Positions 1-6,599 of a stretch of 8,846 nucleotides of DNA are shown piece after piece. Position 1 is the stretch's first letter. Every line of letters starts with the position of its first letter. Both the position numbers and the translations under genes were made by a program. A model generated the notes under the pieces. That model was not told where the DNA came from. It did no database searches and saw nothing but the letters and a program-made list of their open reading frames with translations. Origin of the DNA: Kordiimonadaceae bacterium (GTDB lineage Bacteria; Pseudomonadota; Alphaproteobacteria; Sphingomonadales; Kordiimonadaceae); assembly GCA_016763495.1 (NCBI GenBank), contig JAESTR010000065.1, positions 1-8,846 of the forward strand. The letters run 5' to 3'.

Positions 1-111
1 CGTTTTTTTTCCCTTTTCTGGCTAAGATGATGAAATGCGCTTGTTTCTCAGCAAAAGCCTTGCCTGAAAACGCTGATCTATTAAGCTATACCGACAACAA
101 AGGAATGATGA
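1..111. other. Leader region upstream of the epimerase gene
   Basis: No gene is recognisable here on either strand. The left edge carries a run of eight T (3-10), which could be the tail of a terminator for a gene left of the window, but the stem that would precede it is outside the window. A Shine-Dalgarno-like AAAGGA at 99-104 sits 7 bases before the epimerase ATG at 112. Two further ATGs (105 and 108) are in another frame and lead into no recognisable protein. I see no convincing -35/-10 pair. Confidence 0.5.
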
Positions 112-1104
112 ATGCCAATTTTGGTGACAGGCGCTGCAGGCTTTATAGGCTTCCATGTTTGCCAAGCTTTATTAGAGCGCGGTGAAGAGGTTCTCGGCAT
201 CGACAACCTAAACGCCTATTATGCCCCCGCGCTTAAAAATGCACGGCTTGCTCAGATTGAAGGCACGGGAGGTTTTACCTTCATCCAATGTGATTTTGCG
301 GATAGCCTCACTTTGGCTGATGCCACCAAAAATACAAAAATCACTTCTGTTATTCATCTTGGTGCCCAAGCTGGCGTGCGTCACTCCATTGAAAACCCCG
401 CAGCCTACATCCAATCTAATCTCGTGGGGCATGCCAACATACTAGAGCTGTGCAGAAATACAGACGCGCTTGACCATCTGGTTTACGCCAGCTCAAGCAG
501 TGTTTATGGCGGCAACAGCAAACTGCCCTTCAGCACCCATGACCCAGTAGACACACCTGTTTCACTATATGCGGCCACTAAGCGCGCTGACGAGTTGCTA
601 AGCCAAAGCTACGCGCATTTATATGGCCTTCCGCAAACCGGCCTCAGGTTTTTCACTGTGTACGGCCCATGGGGGCGGCCTGGCATGGCATATTGGCTTT
701 TTACCAAAGCGATTTTAAACGCAGAGCCTATCCGCGTATTTAACCACGGCGATATGTCTCGGGACTTTACCTATATTGACGACATAGTGGCTGGTATTCT
801 CGCAGTCTTGGAAGGCCCGCCCCAAATTGGCGGCGATAATGCCTTCAACAACCCAGCGCCGCACCGCATTTATAATATCGGCAACAATAAGCCAGAGCCC
901 CTCTTACATATGATTTCTATTTTGGAAGAGTGCCTTGGCATGAAAGCTGAGAAAAAACTTGAGCCGATGCAAGACGGCGATGTGAAAGCAACATTTGCTG
1001 ATACGTCAGCATTGGAAGCTGATTTTGGCTTTAAAGCAAAAACGCCTATAGAAAAAGGCCTGCCTGAATTTGTGCGCTGGTACCGCACCTATCACAGCGT
1101 CTAA
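112..1104 (+). CDS. NAD-dependent nucleotide-sugar epimerase, UDP-glucuronate 4-epimerase type
   Basis: This 330-residue protein is an extended short-chain dehydrogenase/reductase that most resembles bacterial UDP-glucuronate 4-epimerases (LpsL/CapI-like), which interconvert UDP-glucuronate and UDP-galacturonate in the cytoplasm for capsule, LPS or exopolysaccharide. Visible features are the NAD-binding GAAGFIG loop (residues 7-13), Asp31 after the second beta strand, the SSSSVYG segment (127-133) with the catalytic Ser/Thr position, the YAATK motif with Tyr153 and Lys157, and the family-typical RFFTVYGPWGRP stretch (179-190). Length is normal for the family. In relatives I remember, that stretch continues as RPDMA; here it is RPGMA, so Gly191 replaces an Asp. 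The ATG at 112 has AAAGGA 7 bases upstream and starts directly at the Rossmann fold. No other polysaccharide gene is visible, so the exact substrate is inferred from family resemblance; UDP-glucose/galactose 4-epimerase is a less likely alternative. Confidence 0.85.
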   Translation: MPILVTGAAGFIGFHVCQALLERGEEVLGIDNLNAYYAPALKNARLAQIEGTGGFTFIQCDFADSLTLADATKNTKITSVIHLGAQAGVRHSIENPAAYIQSNLVGHANILELCRNTDALDHLVYASSSSVYGGNSKLPFSTHDPVDTPVSLYAATKRADELLSQSYAHLYGLPQTGLRFFTVYGPWGRPGMAYWLFTKAILNAEPIRVFNHGDMSRDFTYIDDIVAGILAVLEGPPQIGGDNAFNNPAPHRIYNIGNNKPEPLLHMISILEECLGMKAEKKLEPMQDGDVKATFADTSALEADFGFKAKTPIEKGLPEFVRWYRTYHSV

Positions 1105-1108
1105 ATAC

Positions 1109-2023
1109 TTACTCTATAGGTTTCCGTAAACTGTCTGCGTGTACCCACCACTTAGAGTGACTGCTTTTAAGGCGGTTACTCGCTGCCTCCGCAGCCTTGA
1201 GTGTATCAAACAAAGCAAAACATGTTGCGCCACTACCTGACATACCAGAATAGCGGCAATCAGGGGTGCGATCCAAAGCCTCTAAAATAACGCCTATTTC
1301 CGGACATAGCTTTGTGGCAGGGCCTTGCAGGGCGTTATGAGTTTCATCCCTCAAAAACGCGTAAAAGGCCATCACACCGGATGGTATAGTCACCAGTGGT
1401 TCATCAAACTTTGTATCGGCATTGGCTTTATAAGCTTCAAAAACCTGTGGCGTCGAAATCCCTTCATGAGGGTTCACCAACACGATACCAAGCCCACCGG
1501 GCATCTCTGCCAGTTCAAAGCTTTCGCCAACGCCTCGCACCAACAAAGGCACAGCATGTAGGCATGAGGGCACATCCGCCCCCAGTTGAAATGCAATCGC
1601 TTCAAGTTCCACTATAGGCAACCACTTACCCCAATAAGCGCATAAGCCAATCAAAGCGGCGGCGGCATCGGCTGAGCCGCCACCAATGCCTGCTGCAATA
1701 GGTAAGTTTTTTTCCAACGTGATTTTCACATTTGCAGAACAGGCGAATTTCTCAGCGAGTAATAATAACGCGCCATAGACAAGATTACTGGAATCCGCCC
1801 CGCCAGCTGCTGCTAATTGTTCTGCAAAAGGACCAGTCAGAGACAGTTCTGGCTCATGATGTTCTTCGATCAACAGCCTGTCGCCCTGCTCCGTATATGC
1901 AAACAGGCTTTCCAACTCATGAAAGCCGTTACTTCTGCGCCCTGTAATATGCAGGAATATATTTACTTTCGCAGGCGCAACCACTCTTACGGCCCCACCG
2001 GGCTTCTGTTCAAAGGGGAGCAT
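1109..2023 (-). CDS. ispE: 4-diphosphocytidyl-2-C-methyl-D-erythritol kinase
   Basis: IspE is the cytoplasmic GHMP-family kinase that phosphorylates the 2-hydroxyl of CDP-methylerythritol with ATP, the fourth step of the MEP pathway to IPP and DMAPP. The 304-residue sequence shows the PAKVN motif (17-21) with Lys19, the ATP-binding glycine-rich loop LPIAAGIGGGSADAA (107-121), the LGADVPSC segment with the expected catalytic Asp150, and the C-terminal MSGSGAT loop (261-267). Length is close to the usual 280-300. It is the last gene of a minus-strand block: its ATG lies 2 bases after the TAA of the TPR lipoprotein gene. There is no good Shine-Dalgarno sequence before it, which suggests translational coupling to the upstream gene. 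Its stop lies only 4 bases from the stop of the convergent epimerase gene. Family assignment is very secure. Confidence 0.97.
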   Translation of the reverse strand: MLPFEQKPGGAVRVVAPAKVNIFLHITGRRSNGFHELESLFAYTEQGDRLLIEEHHEPELSLTGPFAEQLAAAGGADSSNLVYGALLLLAEKFACSANVKITLEKNLPIAAGIGGGSADAAAALIGLCAYWGKWLPIVELEAIAFQLGADVPSCLHAVPLLVRGVGESFELAEMPGGLGIVLVNPHEGISTPQVFEAYKANADTKFDEPLVTIPSGVMAFYAFLRDETHNALQGPATKLCPEIGVILEALDRTPDCRYSGMSGSGATCFALFDTLKAAEAASNRLKSSHSKWWVHADSLRKPIE

Positions 2024-2025
2024 GT

Positions 2026-3789
2026 TTAGGAGACTATCTTCGAAGCAGCCGGACCAATAAGTCCGGTTTCAAGTTTGAGCTCAATAGCTCGACGGTCTTC
2101 ATCCTCTATATCGCTATCAAGTGCATGTTGCCATTGAAACCGCGCTTCAATTTTGCGTCCAACCTGCCAATATGCGTCGCCAAGATGGTCATTGATAGTA
2201 GCATCATCGGGCTCAAGCCGCACGGCGTGTTCCAATGTGGAAACTGCTTTCTGATACTCGCCCGTAAGGTAATAAACCCAGCCCAAGCTATCTTGAATAG
2301 CACCATCAGCCGGCCGCGCCTTCACAGCTTTCTCGATCAACAACTTAGCTTCATCAATATTCTCGCCGCGGTCGATCCAGCTATAACCAAGATAATTGAG
2401 CGTATTTGGCTCATCCGGATAAACAGATAAAGCTATCTTCAGATTCTTCTCAGCTTCCTGCCACTGACCTGTCCGTTCGTATGAGATCGCACGCGCAAAA
2501 TACACATACCAGTCTCGCCTTACGGGCTTTCTAATCTGTAAGACCGCTTTATCATAAAACTCAAGCGACTCTGCGAACTGGCCCTGCTGTTGCAGCAAGT
2601 CAGCCAAACTTACGAGCAACCTTCGGTCGTTAGGCTCAGCTTCCAGTTTGACACGAAGCAATTTCTCAGCTTCATCAAACTGCGAATTTGCCCGCAATAA
2701 TTCTATCTGGCGCATTTCAGCCTGTTTTCGTAACAAGCTGTTCTCTGGCACAGACTGCAGGGCCTTAATGGCGCCTTCCGTATTGCCTGCCTCCTTAAAC
2801 AGTTCCCCCAGCACGAAATAAATATCATCAACTTCAGGTGTCAAATAGGATGCTATACGAAAATAAATTATCGCTGCTTCTGGGGAAGAGCCCCGTGCGA
2901 ATTCTGAGGCAAGCCTGTAAAATACTAAGCCTGACGCCCCTTTAGGTGTCGCAACTTCTTGAAAAGGCGGCAGCCCATTGTTGATCCGCCTGCTTTCGCG
3001 TAACAAACTGCGGTTATTACCAAGTTTAGCCGCTCGTGTTTTTAAGAAGATAACAGCATCCCGCGCCCTACCAACACGGGATAGCATATGGGCGTATGCG
3101 ATGGCCGAATGTAGCGCACCGTACCCATTTTGAGCGAACACGATGTCATAGTGCTCCGCAGCTTTCTCTGTTTCGCCCATATAGTCTAAAATATACGCCA
3201 AATGCTCTTCTACAAGCGGTTCAAGGCGCTTATTTTTTGCCATCTCCGCCATTACTCGATTTACAGCGTCAATATCGCCTTCTGCCCCGTGGCTCCATGC
3301 TAAAAGAAGCGGCGAGATAATAAAGCCAAAGCCGCGCGTAAAGCCGTCATTCAAGCGTTCCCGGGCAACAGCCCAATCTCCGCGTTTAAACGCCTCCAAG
3401 GCGTACATGAGCCGCACCAAGTCATCTGCAGTTTCAGAGGGGTCTTCAATTAGCTTTTCAGCCAAAACCGCAGCAGCATCTATTTGCCCTGAAACCAGCA
3501 GTTGAAAAAATGCTCTGTCAGCAACAAACCTGCTAGTTGGGTCTGCATCCAGCGCCTGCAGGTAATAGTAGGCTGATAATGTATTCTGGGAATTTTGCTG
3601 AGCCTGTGTTGCCGCTACAAATGGTCCAAAAAAACTGGACTGGTCATCTGTTTGTTTAAACTCACTGTGTAAGGCTGCAGGCAGCGCGCCACTCAGGCCA
3701 ACATCTGATTTAGACGCAGCACAGCCGCTGAGGGCTAGCAAAACTAGCGAAATCTTCAGCGGCTGATATATCGTTTTATTTATGTTCAC
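2026..3789 (-). CDS. TPR-repeat lipoprotein, probably outer membrane
   Basis: This 587-residue protein begins with a lipoprotein signal peptide: a short basic N-terminus, a hydrophobic core (11-20) and the lipobox LSGC with Cys23 as the predicted lipidated residue. Ala follows the Cys, so there is no inner-membrane retention signal of the +2 Asp kind, and outer-membrane sorting is inferred. The rest is helical repeat. Clear tetratricopeptide repeats occupy roughly 385-564, with the last three starting near 462 (NTLNYLGYSWIDRG), 496 (GAIQDSLGWVYYLTGEY) and 530 (ATINDHLGDAYWQVGR); degenerate repeats probably fill the N-terminal half. The C-terminal signature resembles, from memory, the Pseudomonas PA4667-type TPR proteins encoded beside lolB and ispE. 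The start is GTG at 3789; the only in-frame alternative after the preceding TAA is a CTG two codons earlier, and neither has a clear ribosome-binding site. It lies 12 bases after the ETF-QO gene. No enzymatic domain is visible and the function is unknown; a scaffold role is only an inference from the repeats. Confidence 0.85.
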   Translation of the reverse strand: MNINKTIYQPLKISLVLLALSGCAASKSDVGLSGALPAALHSEFKQTDDQSSFFGPFVAATQAQQNSQNTLSAYYYLQALDADPTSRFVADRAFFQLLVSGQIDAAAVLAEKLIEDPSETADDLVRLMYALEAFKRGDWAVARERLNDGFTRGFGFIISPLLLAWSHGAEGDIDAVNRVMAEMAKNKRLEPLVEEHLAYILDYMGETEKAAEHYDIVFAQNGYGALHSAIAYAHMLSRVGRARDAVIFLKTRAAKLGNNRSLLRESRRINNGLPPFQEVATPKGASGLVFYRLASEFARGSSPEAAIIYFRIASYLTPEVDDIYFVLGELFKEAGNTEGAIKALQSVPENSLLRKQAEMRQIELLRANSQFDEAEKLLRVKLEAEPNDRRLLVSLADLLQQQGQFAESLEFYDKAVLQIRKPVRRDWYVYFARAISYERTGQWQEAEKNLKIALSVYPDEPNTLNYLGYSWIDRGENIDEAKLLIEKAVKARPADGAIQDSLGWVYYLTGEYQKAVSTLEHAVRLEPDDATINDHLGDAYWQVGRKIEARFQWQHALDSDIEDEDRRAIELKLETGLIGPAASKIVS

Positions 3790-3801
3790 AAACAGTGTGC
3801 T

Positions 3802-5460
3802 TTACATGTTTGGATAGTTTGGTCCCCCGCCACCTTCTGGGACTACCCAATTAATATTCTGTGTATAATCCTTGATATCACAAGTCTTGCAGTGAACGCA
3901 ATTTTGCGCGTTGATTTGAAGACGTTTTTCTTCGCCCTCTTCACCCACAAATTCATAAACCCCTGCTGGGCAGAAACGTTGCTCAGGCCCATCATAGTCC
4001 ACGAGATTAATAGAAACCGGCACTGCGTCGTCTTTCAGCGTTAGATGAACGGGCTGGTCTTCTTCATGGTTCGTATTGGATAAGAACACTGAAGATAATT
4101 TATCAAAAGTTATAACCCCGTCAGGTTTGGGATACTCAATCGGCTCACACTCGCTGGCTTTTTTCAGCGATGTATTATCAACATGCGGGTGCTTGAAAGT
4201 CCAAGGCACCAAAAAGCCAAGGCCAATATTATTGAGCCACATATCAATGCCTGAATACAACGTGCCCAAAGAAATGCCAAATTTGGAAAGGGAAGGCCGG
4301 GCATTACGAACCTTGTGCAGGTCTTTATATATCCAGCTATTTTTGAACCCTTCTTCGTACGAAGTAAGCTCAACTTCACCTTCTGACCCTGCTTTAATAG
4401 CATCAAACGCGCTTTCAGCGGCGAGCATGCCCGACTTCATGGCGTTATGACTGCCTTTAATGCGCGGCACGTTCAAGAAGCCCGCTGCACAGCCCACAAG
4501 CGCGCCGCCGGGGAATGATAGCTTTGGAACGGACTGCAATCCGCCTTCATTAATAGCGCGTGCGCCGTATGCAACACGGCGCCCACCTTCGAGAATTTCT
4601 TTAATAGCCGGGTGCGTTTTATAACGCTGCATTTCGTCAAATGGCGAAAGGTGTGGATTTTCATAATCCAAACCAACAACAAAACCAATAGCGACTTGGT
4701 TATTCTCTTGATGGTAAATAAAGCCACCACCAACAGTGTTATCTAGCGGCCAGCCTTGCGTATGGATCACGCGGCCGGGGAAGTGCTTATCAGGCTCAAT
4801 ATCCCAAAGCTCTTTGATACCGATACCGTAAGTCTGGTGCTCGCTATTTTCGCGCAGGTTATATTTGGCTTCAACTTCTTTAGTTAGCGAGCCACGGCAA
4901 CCTTCAGCGAACAGTGTGTATTTGGCGTGGAGTTCCATGCCCGGCTCGTGGCTAGGTTTTGGCTCCCCATCACGGCCAATGCCCATATCGCCCGTTGCAA
5001 CACCTTTTACGCGGCCATCCTCGTGATACAGCACTTCAGACCCAGCAAAACCCGGATAAATCTCAACTTCAAGCGCTTCAGCTTGTTCAGCAAGCCAACG
5101 GCTGAAATTACCAAGCGACAAAGTATACATACCTTTGTTGGAAAGGAGCGGCGGCATCATAAAATGAGGAAATTCAGTTTTGCCGCTTTCAGAAAGTACC
5201 CAGTGCTGATTATCAGTTACCGGTGTATTTAACGGCGCGCCTTTGTCTTTCCACTCAGGGATCAATTCATTCAAGGCAATAGGATCTACCACCGCGCCTG
5301 ACAAAATATGGGCGCCAATTTCAGAGCCTTTTTCGATCACACAGACCATGAGTTCCTGGTCATTTTCCTGTGCAAGCTGCTTGAGCCTGATTGCCGCTGA
5401 CAAACCCGCAGGCCCACCGCCGACAATTACCACATCAAATTCCATGGCTTCGCGTTCCAT
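3802..5460 (-). CDS. Electron transfer flavoprotein-ubiquinone oxidoreductase
   Basis: ETF-QO is a membrane-bound FAD and 4Fe-4S enzyme that passes electrons from reduced electron transfer flavoprotein, fed by fatty-acid and amino-acid acyl-CoA dehydrogenases, to ubiquinone. The 552-residue protein has the FAD-binding VIVGGGPAG (11-19) at its N-terminus, the [12 protein letters not shown] segment typical of the family, and a C-terminal ferredoxin-like domain. The four cluster ligands are visible as Cys497, Cys521, Cys524 and Cys527, with CPAGVYE around the first and [10 protein letters not shown] around the last three. The tail [12 protein letters not shown] is also characteristic. Length matches bacterial members. 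The ATG at 5460 has AGAAGGAG about 7 bases upstream, favouring it over the internal Met6. It is the first gene of the ETF-QO/TPR/ispE block and is transcribed away from the UDG gene; a long inverted repeat lies 29 bases before its start. No etfA or etfB is visible in the window. Confidence 0.97.
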   Translation of the reverse strand: MEREAMEFDVVIVGGGPAGLSAAIRLKQLAQENDQELMVCVIEKGSEIGAHILSGAVVDPIALNELIPEWKDKGAPLNTPVTDNQHWVLSESGKTEFPHFMMPPLLSNKGMYTLSLGNFSRWLAEQAEALEVEIYPGFAGSEVLYHEDGRVKGVATGDMGIGRDGEPKPSHEPGMELHAKYTLFAEGCRGSLTKEVEAKYNLRENSEHQTYGIGIKELWDIEPDKHFPGRVIHTQGWPLDNTVGGGFIYHQENNQVAIGFVVGLDYENPHLSPFDEMQRYKTHPAIKEILEGGRRVAYGARAINEGGLQSVPKLSFPGGALVGCAAGFLNVPRIKGSHNAMKSGMLAAESAFDAIKAGSEGEVELTSYEEGFKNSWIYKDLHKVRNARPSLSKFGISLGTLYSGIDMWLNNIGLGFLVPWTFKHPHVDNTSLKKASECEPIEYPKPDGVITFDKLSSVFLSNTNHEEDQPVHLTLKDDAVPVSINLVDYDGPEQRFCPAGVYEFVGEEGEEKRLQINAQNCVHCKTCDIKDYTQNINWVVPEGGGGPNYPNM

Positions 5461-5463
5461 GTG

Positions 5464-5474
5464 CTACTCCTTCT
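5464..5474 (-). promoter_or_regulatory. Ribosome-binding site of the ETF-QO gene
   Basis: Read on the minus strand, the bases before the ATG at 5460 are AGAAGGAGTAGCAC. AAGGAG is a near-perfect Shine-Dalgarno match about 7 bases from the start. This decides for the first Met of [11 protein letters not shown] rather than the second Met five codons later. Confidence 0.75.
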
Positions 5475-5488
5475 AAACATTTTATAAT

Positions 5489-5514
5489 TGCCTGCATGAA
5501 ACATTATGCAGGCA
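5489..5514. promoter_or_regulatory. Perfect 9+9 base inverted repeat, candidate operator
   Basis: TGCCTGCAT (5489-5497) and ATGCAGGCA (5506-5514) are exact reverse complements separated by 8 bases. The centre lies about 41 bases upstream of the ETF-QO ATG. Without a T-run on either side it is not a typical terminator. The size and symmetry fit a dimeric regulator site, or a hairpin in the 5' leader if transcription starts further right. I do not recognise a specific regulator. The repeat is directly visible; its role is inference. Confidence 0.5.
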
Positions 5515-5520
5515 CCTACC

Positions 5521-5553
5521 GCCAAATTTGGCCAAAGGTTCTATTGGCCTAGG
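5521..5553. repeat. Nested short palindromes with repeated TTGGCC
   Basis: GCCAAATTTGGC (5521-5532) is a perfect 12-base palindrome and overlaps a second one, TTTGGCCAAA (5527-5536). TTGGCC recurs at 5528-5533 and 5544-5549, 16 bases apart, and the second copy runs into CCTAGG (5548-5553), another palindrome. The cluster sits immediately right of the 9+9 inverted repeat. It may be part of the same regulatory site or may be chance in a noncoding stretch. Confidence 0.35.
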
Positions 5554-5626
5554 TTTTCACCCTTATCTGGAGCAGTCTTGTTGGCTTTCAAGTCTTATGC
5601 CCGGCAGAAGTAGAAAGGTCAAACAA

Positions 5627-5704
5627 ATGAGTGAACTCAACGCCTTTTTGCGCTTAGAGACACACCTAATTGCGCTTTGGGGTACAGCTGATTATATTTT
5701 TTAA
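5627..5704 (+). CDS. Possible small ORF of 25 codons (uncertain)
   Basis: An ATG at 5627 opens a 25-residue frame ending in TAA at 5702. It begins MSELNAFLRLETHLIALWG and ends in aromatic and hydrophobic residues (ADYIF). AAAGG at 5614-5618 lies 8 bases before the start, a plausible but weak ribosome-binding site. It is read in the same direction as the UDG gene, ending 70 bases before it, and could be a leader peptide or a small membrane-associated protein. I recognise no family. Against it: the frame is short enough to occur by chance, and the best promoter candidate for the UDG operon lies inside its 3' half. Confidence 0.2.
   Translation: MSELNAFLRLETHLIALWGTADYIF
5670..5698 (+). promoter_or_regulatory. 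Candidate housekeeping promoter for the UDG operon
   Basis: TTGCGC (5670-5675) and TATATT (5693-5698) are separated by exactly 17 bases, a reasonable sigma-70-type pair for an alphaproteobacterium, where -35 boxes often keep only the TTG. Transcription would begin near 5705, giving a leader of about 70 bases before the UDG ATG at 5775. It is followed at once by T6A7, an intrinsically bent or easily melted stretch. A second TATATT at 5737-5742 lacks a good -35. Confidence 0.4.
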
Positions 5705-5774
5705 AAAAATCCATGCAAATTTTAGCCGTCCCCGGTTATATTACAAAGGTGACTAATCTCTCTGGCGGGACAGA

Positions 5775-6599
5775 ATGCAAACTGAAATAACTGACAATCA
5801 GGACCCAATCTCACTTCTCGCATGGCATATTGCTATGGGTGCTGATGAGGCCATTGATGAAGAAACCATCGACCGATTTGAAGTTACCGCTGTTGCCGCA
5901 ACTGCACCAACAGCCGCAAAACAGCCGATTAAAAAACCAACTACGCGTCCTATGCCTGTTACTGCCCGCCCGGCTAAGCCAACGATTGGCGCTGGGGTAG
6001 AGGCCGCACAAGCAGCCGCAGATGCCTGCAATAGTATTGCCGAGCTGAAACAAGCCTTAGAAGCATTTGATGGCGGCCTATTGAAGCGCTCAGCCAAAAA
6101 TACCGTATTTGCAGACGGTACCGCAGGTGCGCCCCTGATGGTAATGGGCGACATTCCCGGCGCAGAAGAAGATACCAGCGGTAAGCCTTTCGTAGGGCCA
6201 GCAGGGCAATTACTCGATAAAATGCTAGCAGCCATTTCTCTTAGTCGCACTGACGGCGCGTATCTGACCGACCTTGTACCTTGGCGCCCCTTAGGCAATA
6301 GCAAACCAGATGCAGAGACACTAGCAATGTGCCGACCTTTCGCCGTGCGTCATATTATGCTCGCTAAACCAAAGGTGCTGATTGTGATGAGCGGTACCAC
6401 CGCCAAAACCATTTTGGGGAATGACGAAACTATTTCCCGACAGCGCGGAAAATGGAAAAGCCTTGCATTGCAAGGAGCAGACAGCGTTGAGATAGCAGTG
6501 ATGCCAATGGTACATCCCACCTTTTTGCTAAAACAGCCCCTACAAAAGAAGAATGCCTGGCATGACCTTTTGGCCGTGCAGGAGAAATTGTCGTCTTGA
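5775..6599 (+). CDS. Uracil-DNA glycosylase, family-4-like, lacking the canonical Fe-S cysteines
   Basis: The C-terminal two thirds (about 118-272) is a UDG-superfamily domain that removes uracil from DNA to start base excision repair. Motif A reads MGDIPGAEED (124-133) followed by GKPFVGPAGQLLDKML; the second motif is HPTFLL (247-252); LTDLVPWRPLGN (164-175) and ETLAMCRPF (181-189) match the middle of family 4. The first 40 residues contain a LLAWHIAMGADEAI segment I associate with alphaproteobacterial members, then an Ala/Pro/Lys-rich, probably disordered linker (about 40-78). Family 4 enzymes normally use four Cys for a 4Fe-4S cluster. This protein has only Cys85 and Cys186; the usual KCRPP is PWRPL, and FDGG stands where I recall FDGC in alphaproteobacterial relatives. 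There is no KRRIH insertion, so it is not UDGX. The ATG at 5775 is the only start after an in-frame TAA at 5754, with GGCGGGA just upstream. It overlaps the next gene by 4 bases. Confidence 0.88.
   Translation: MQTEITDNQDPISLLAWHIAMGADEAIDEETIDRFEVTAVAATAPTAAKQPIKKPTTRPMPVTARPAKPTIGAGVEAAQAAADACNSIAELKQALEAFDGGLLKRSAKNTVFADGTAGAPLMVMGDIPGAEEDTSGKPFVGPAGQLLDKMLAAISLSRTDGAYLTDLVPWRPLGNSKPDAETLAMCRPFAVRHIMLAKPKVLIVMSGTTAKTILGNDETISRQRGKWKSLALQGADSVEIAVMPMVHPTFLLKQPLQKKNAWHDLLAVQEKLSS
6580..6599 (+). promoter_or_regulatory. Overlapping stop/start junction TTGA with AGGAG
   Basis: The UDG stop (TGA, 6597-6599) overlaps the transglycosylase start (TTG, 6596-6598) as TTGA. AGGAG at 6580-6584 lies 11 bases before the TTG, somewhat long but usable. 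The arrangement indicates one transcript and coupled translation. Confidence 0.6.

Larger units (their letters stand above)
5461..5774. other. Divergent intergenic control region
   Basis: These 314 bases separate the start codons of the ETF-QO gene (leftward) and the UDG gene (rightward), so promoters for both operons should lie here. From left to right it holds the ETF-QO ribosome-binding site, a 9+9 base inverted repeat (5489-5514), nested palindromes with TTGGCC (5521-5553), a possible 25-codon small ORF (5627-5704), a promoter candidate (5670-5698) inside that ORF, and an AT-rich block of six T and seven A (5697-5709). I see no tRNA, no conserved riboswitch fold that I recognise, and no rho-independent terminator. 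Confidence 0.7.

Noticed and set aside
1072..1088. GTGCG...CGCAC stem near the epimerase 3' end as a terminator
   Set aside because: The stem is only 5 base pairs, lies within coding sequence and has no T-run on either strand.
5574..5596. AGTCTT direct repeat and CTTG/CAAG short dyad in the divergent region
   Set aside because: Six-base and four-base matches are expected by chance in this length and have no supporting context.
5798..6304. A 168-codon open frame on the minus strand inside the UDG gene
   Set aside because: It lies wholly within a well-supported gene, is low-complexity Ala/Ser/Pro-rich, matches no family I recognise and has no operon context; it is a shadow of codon bias.
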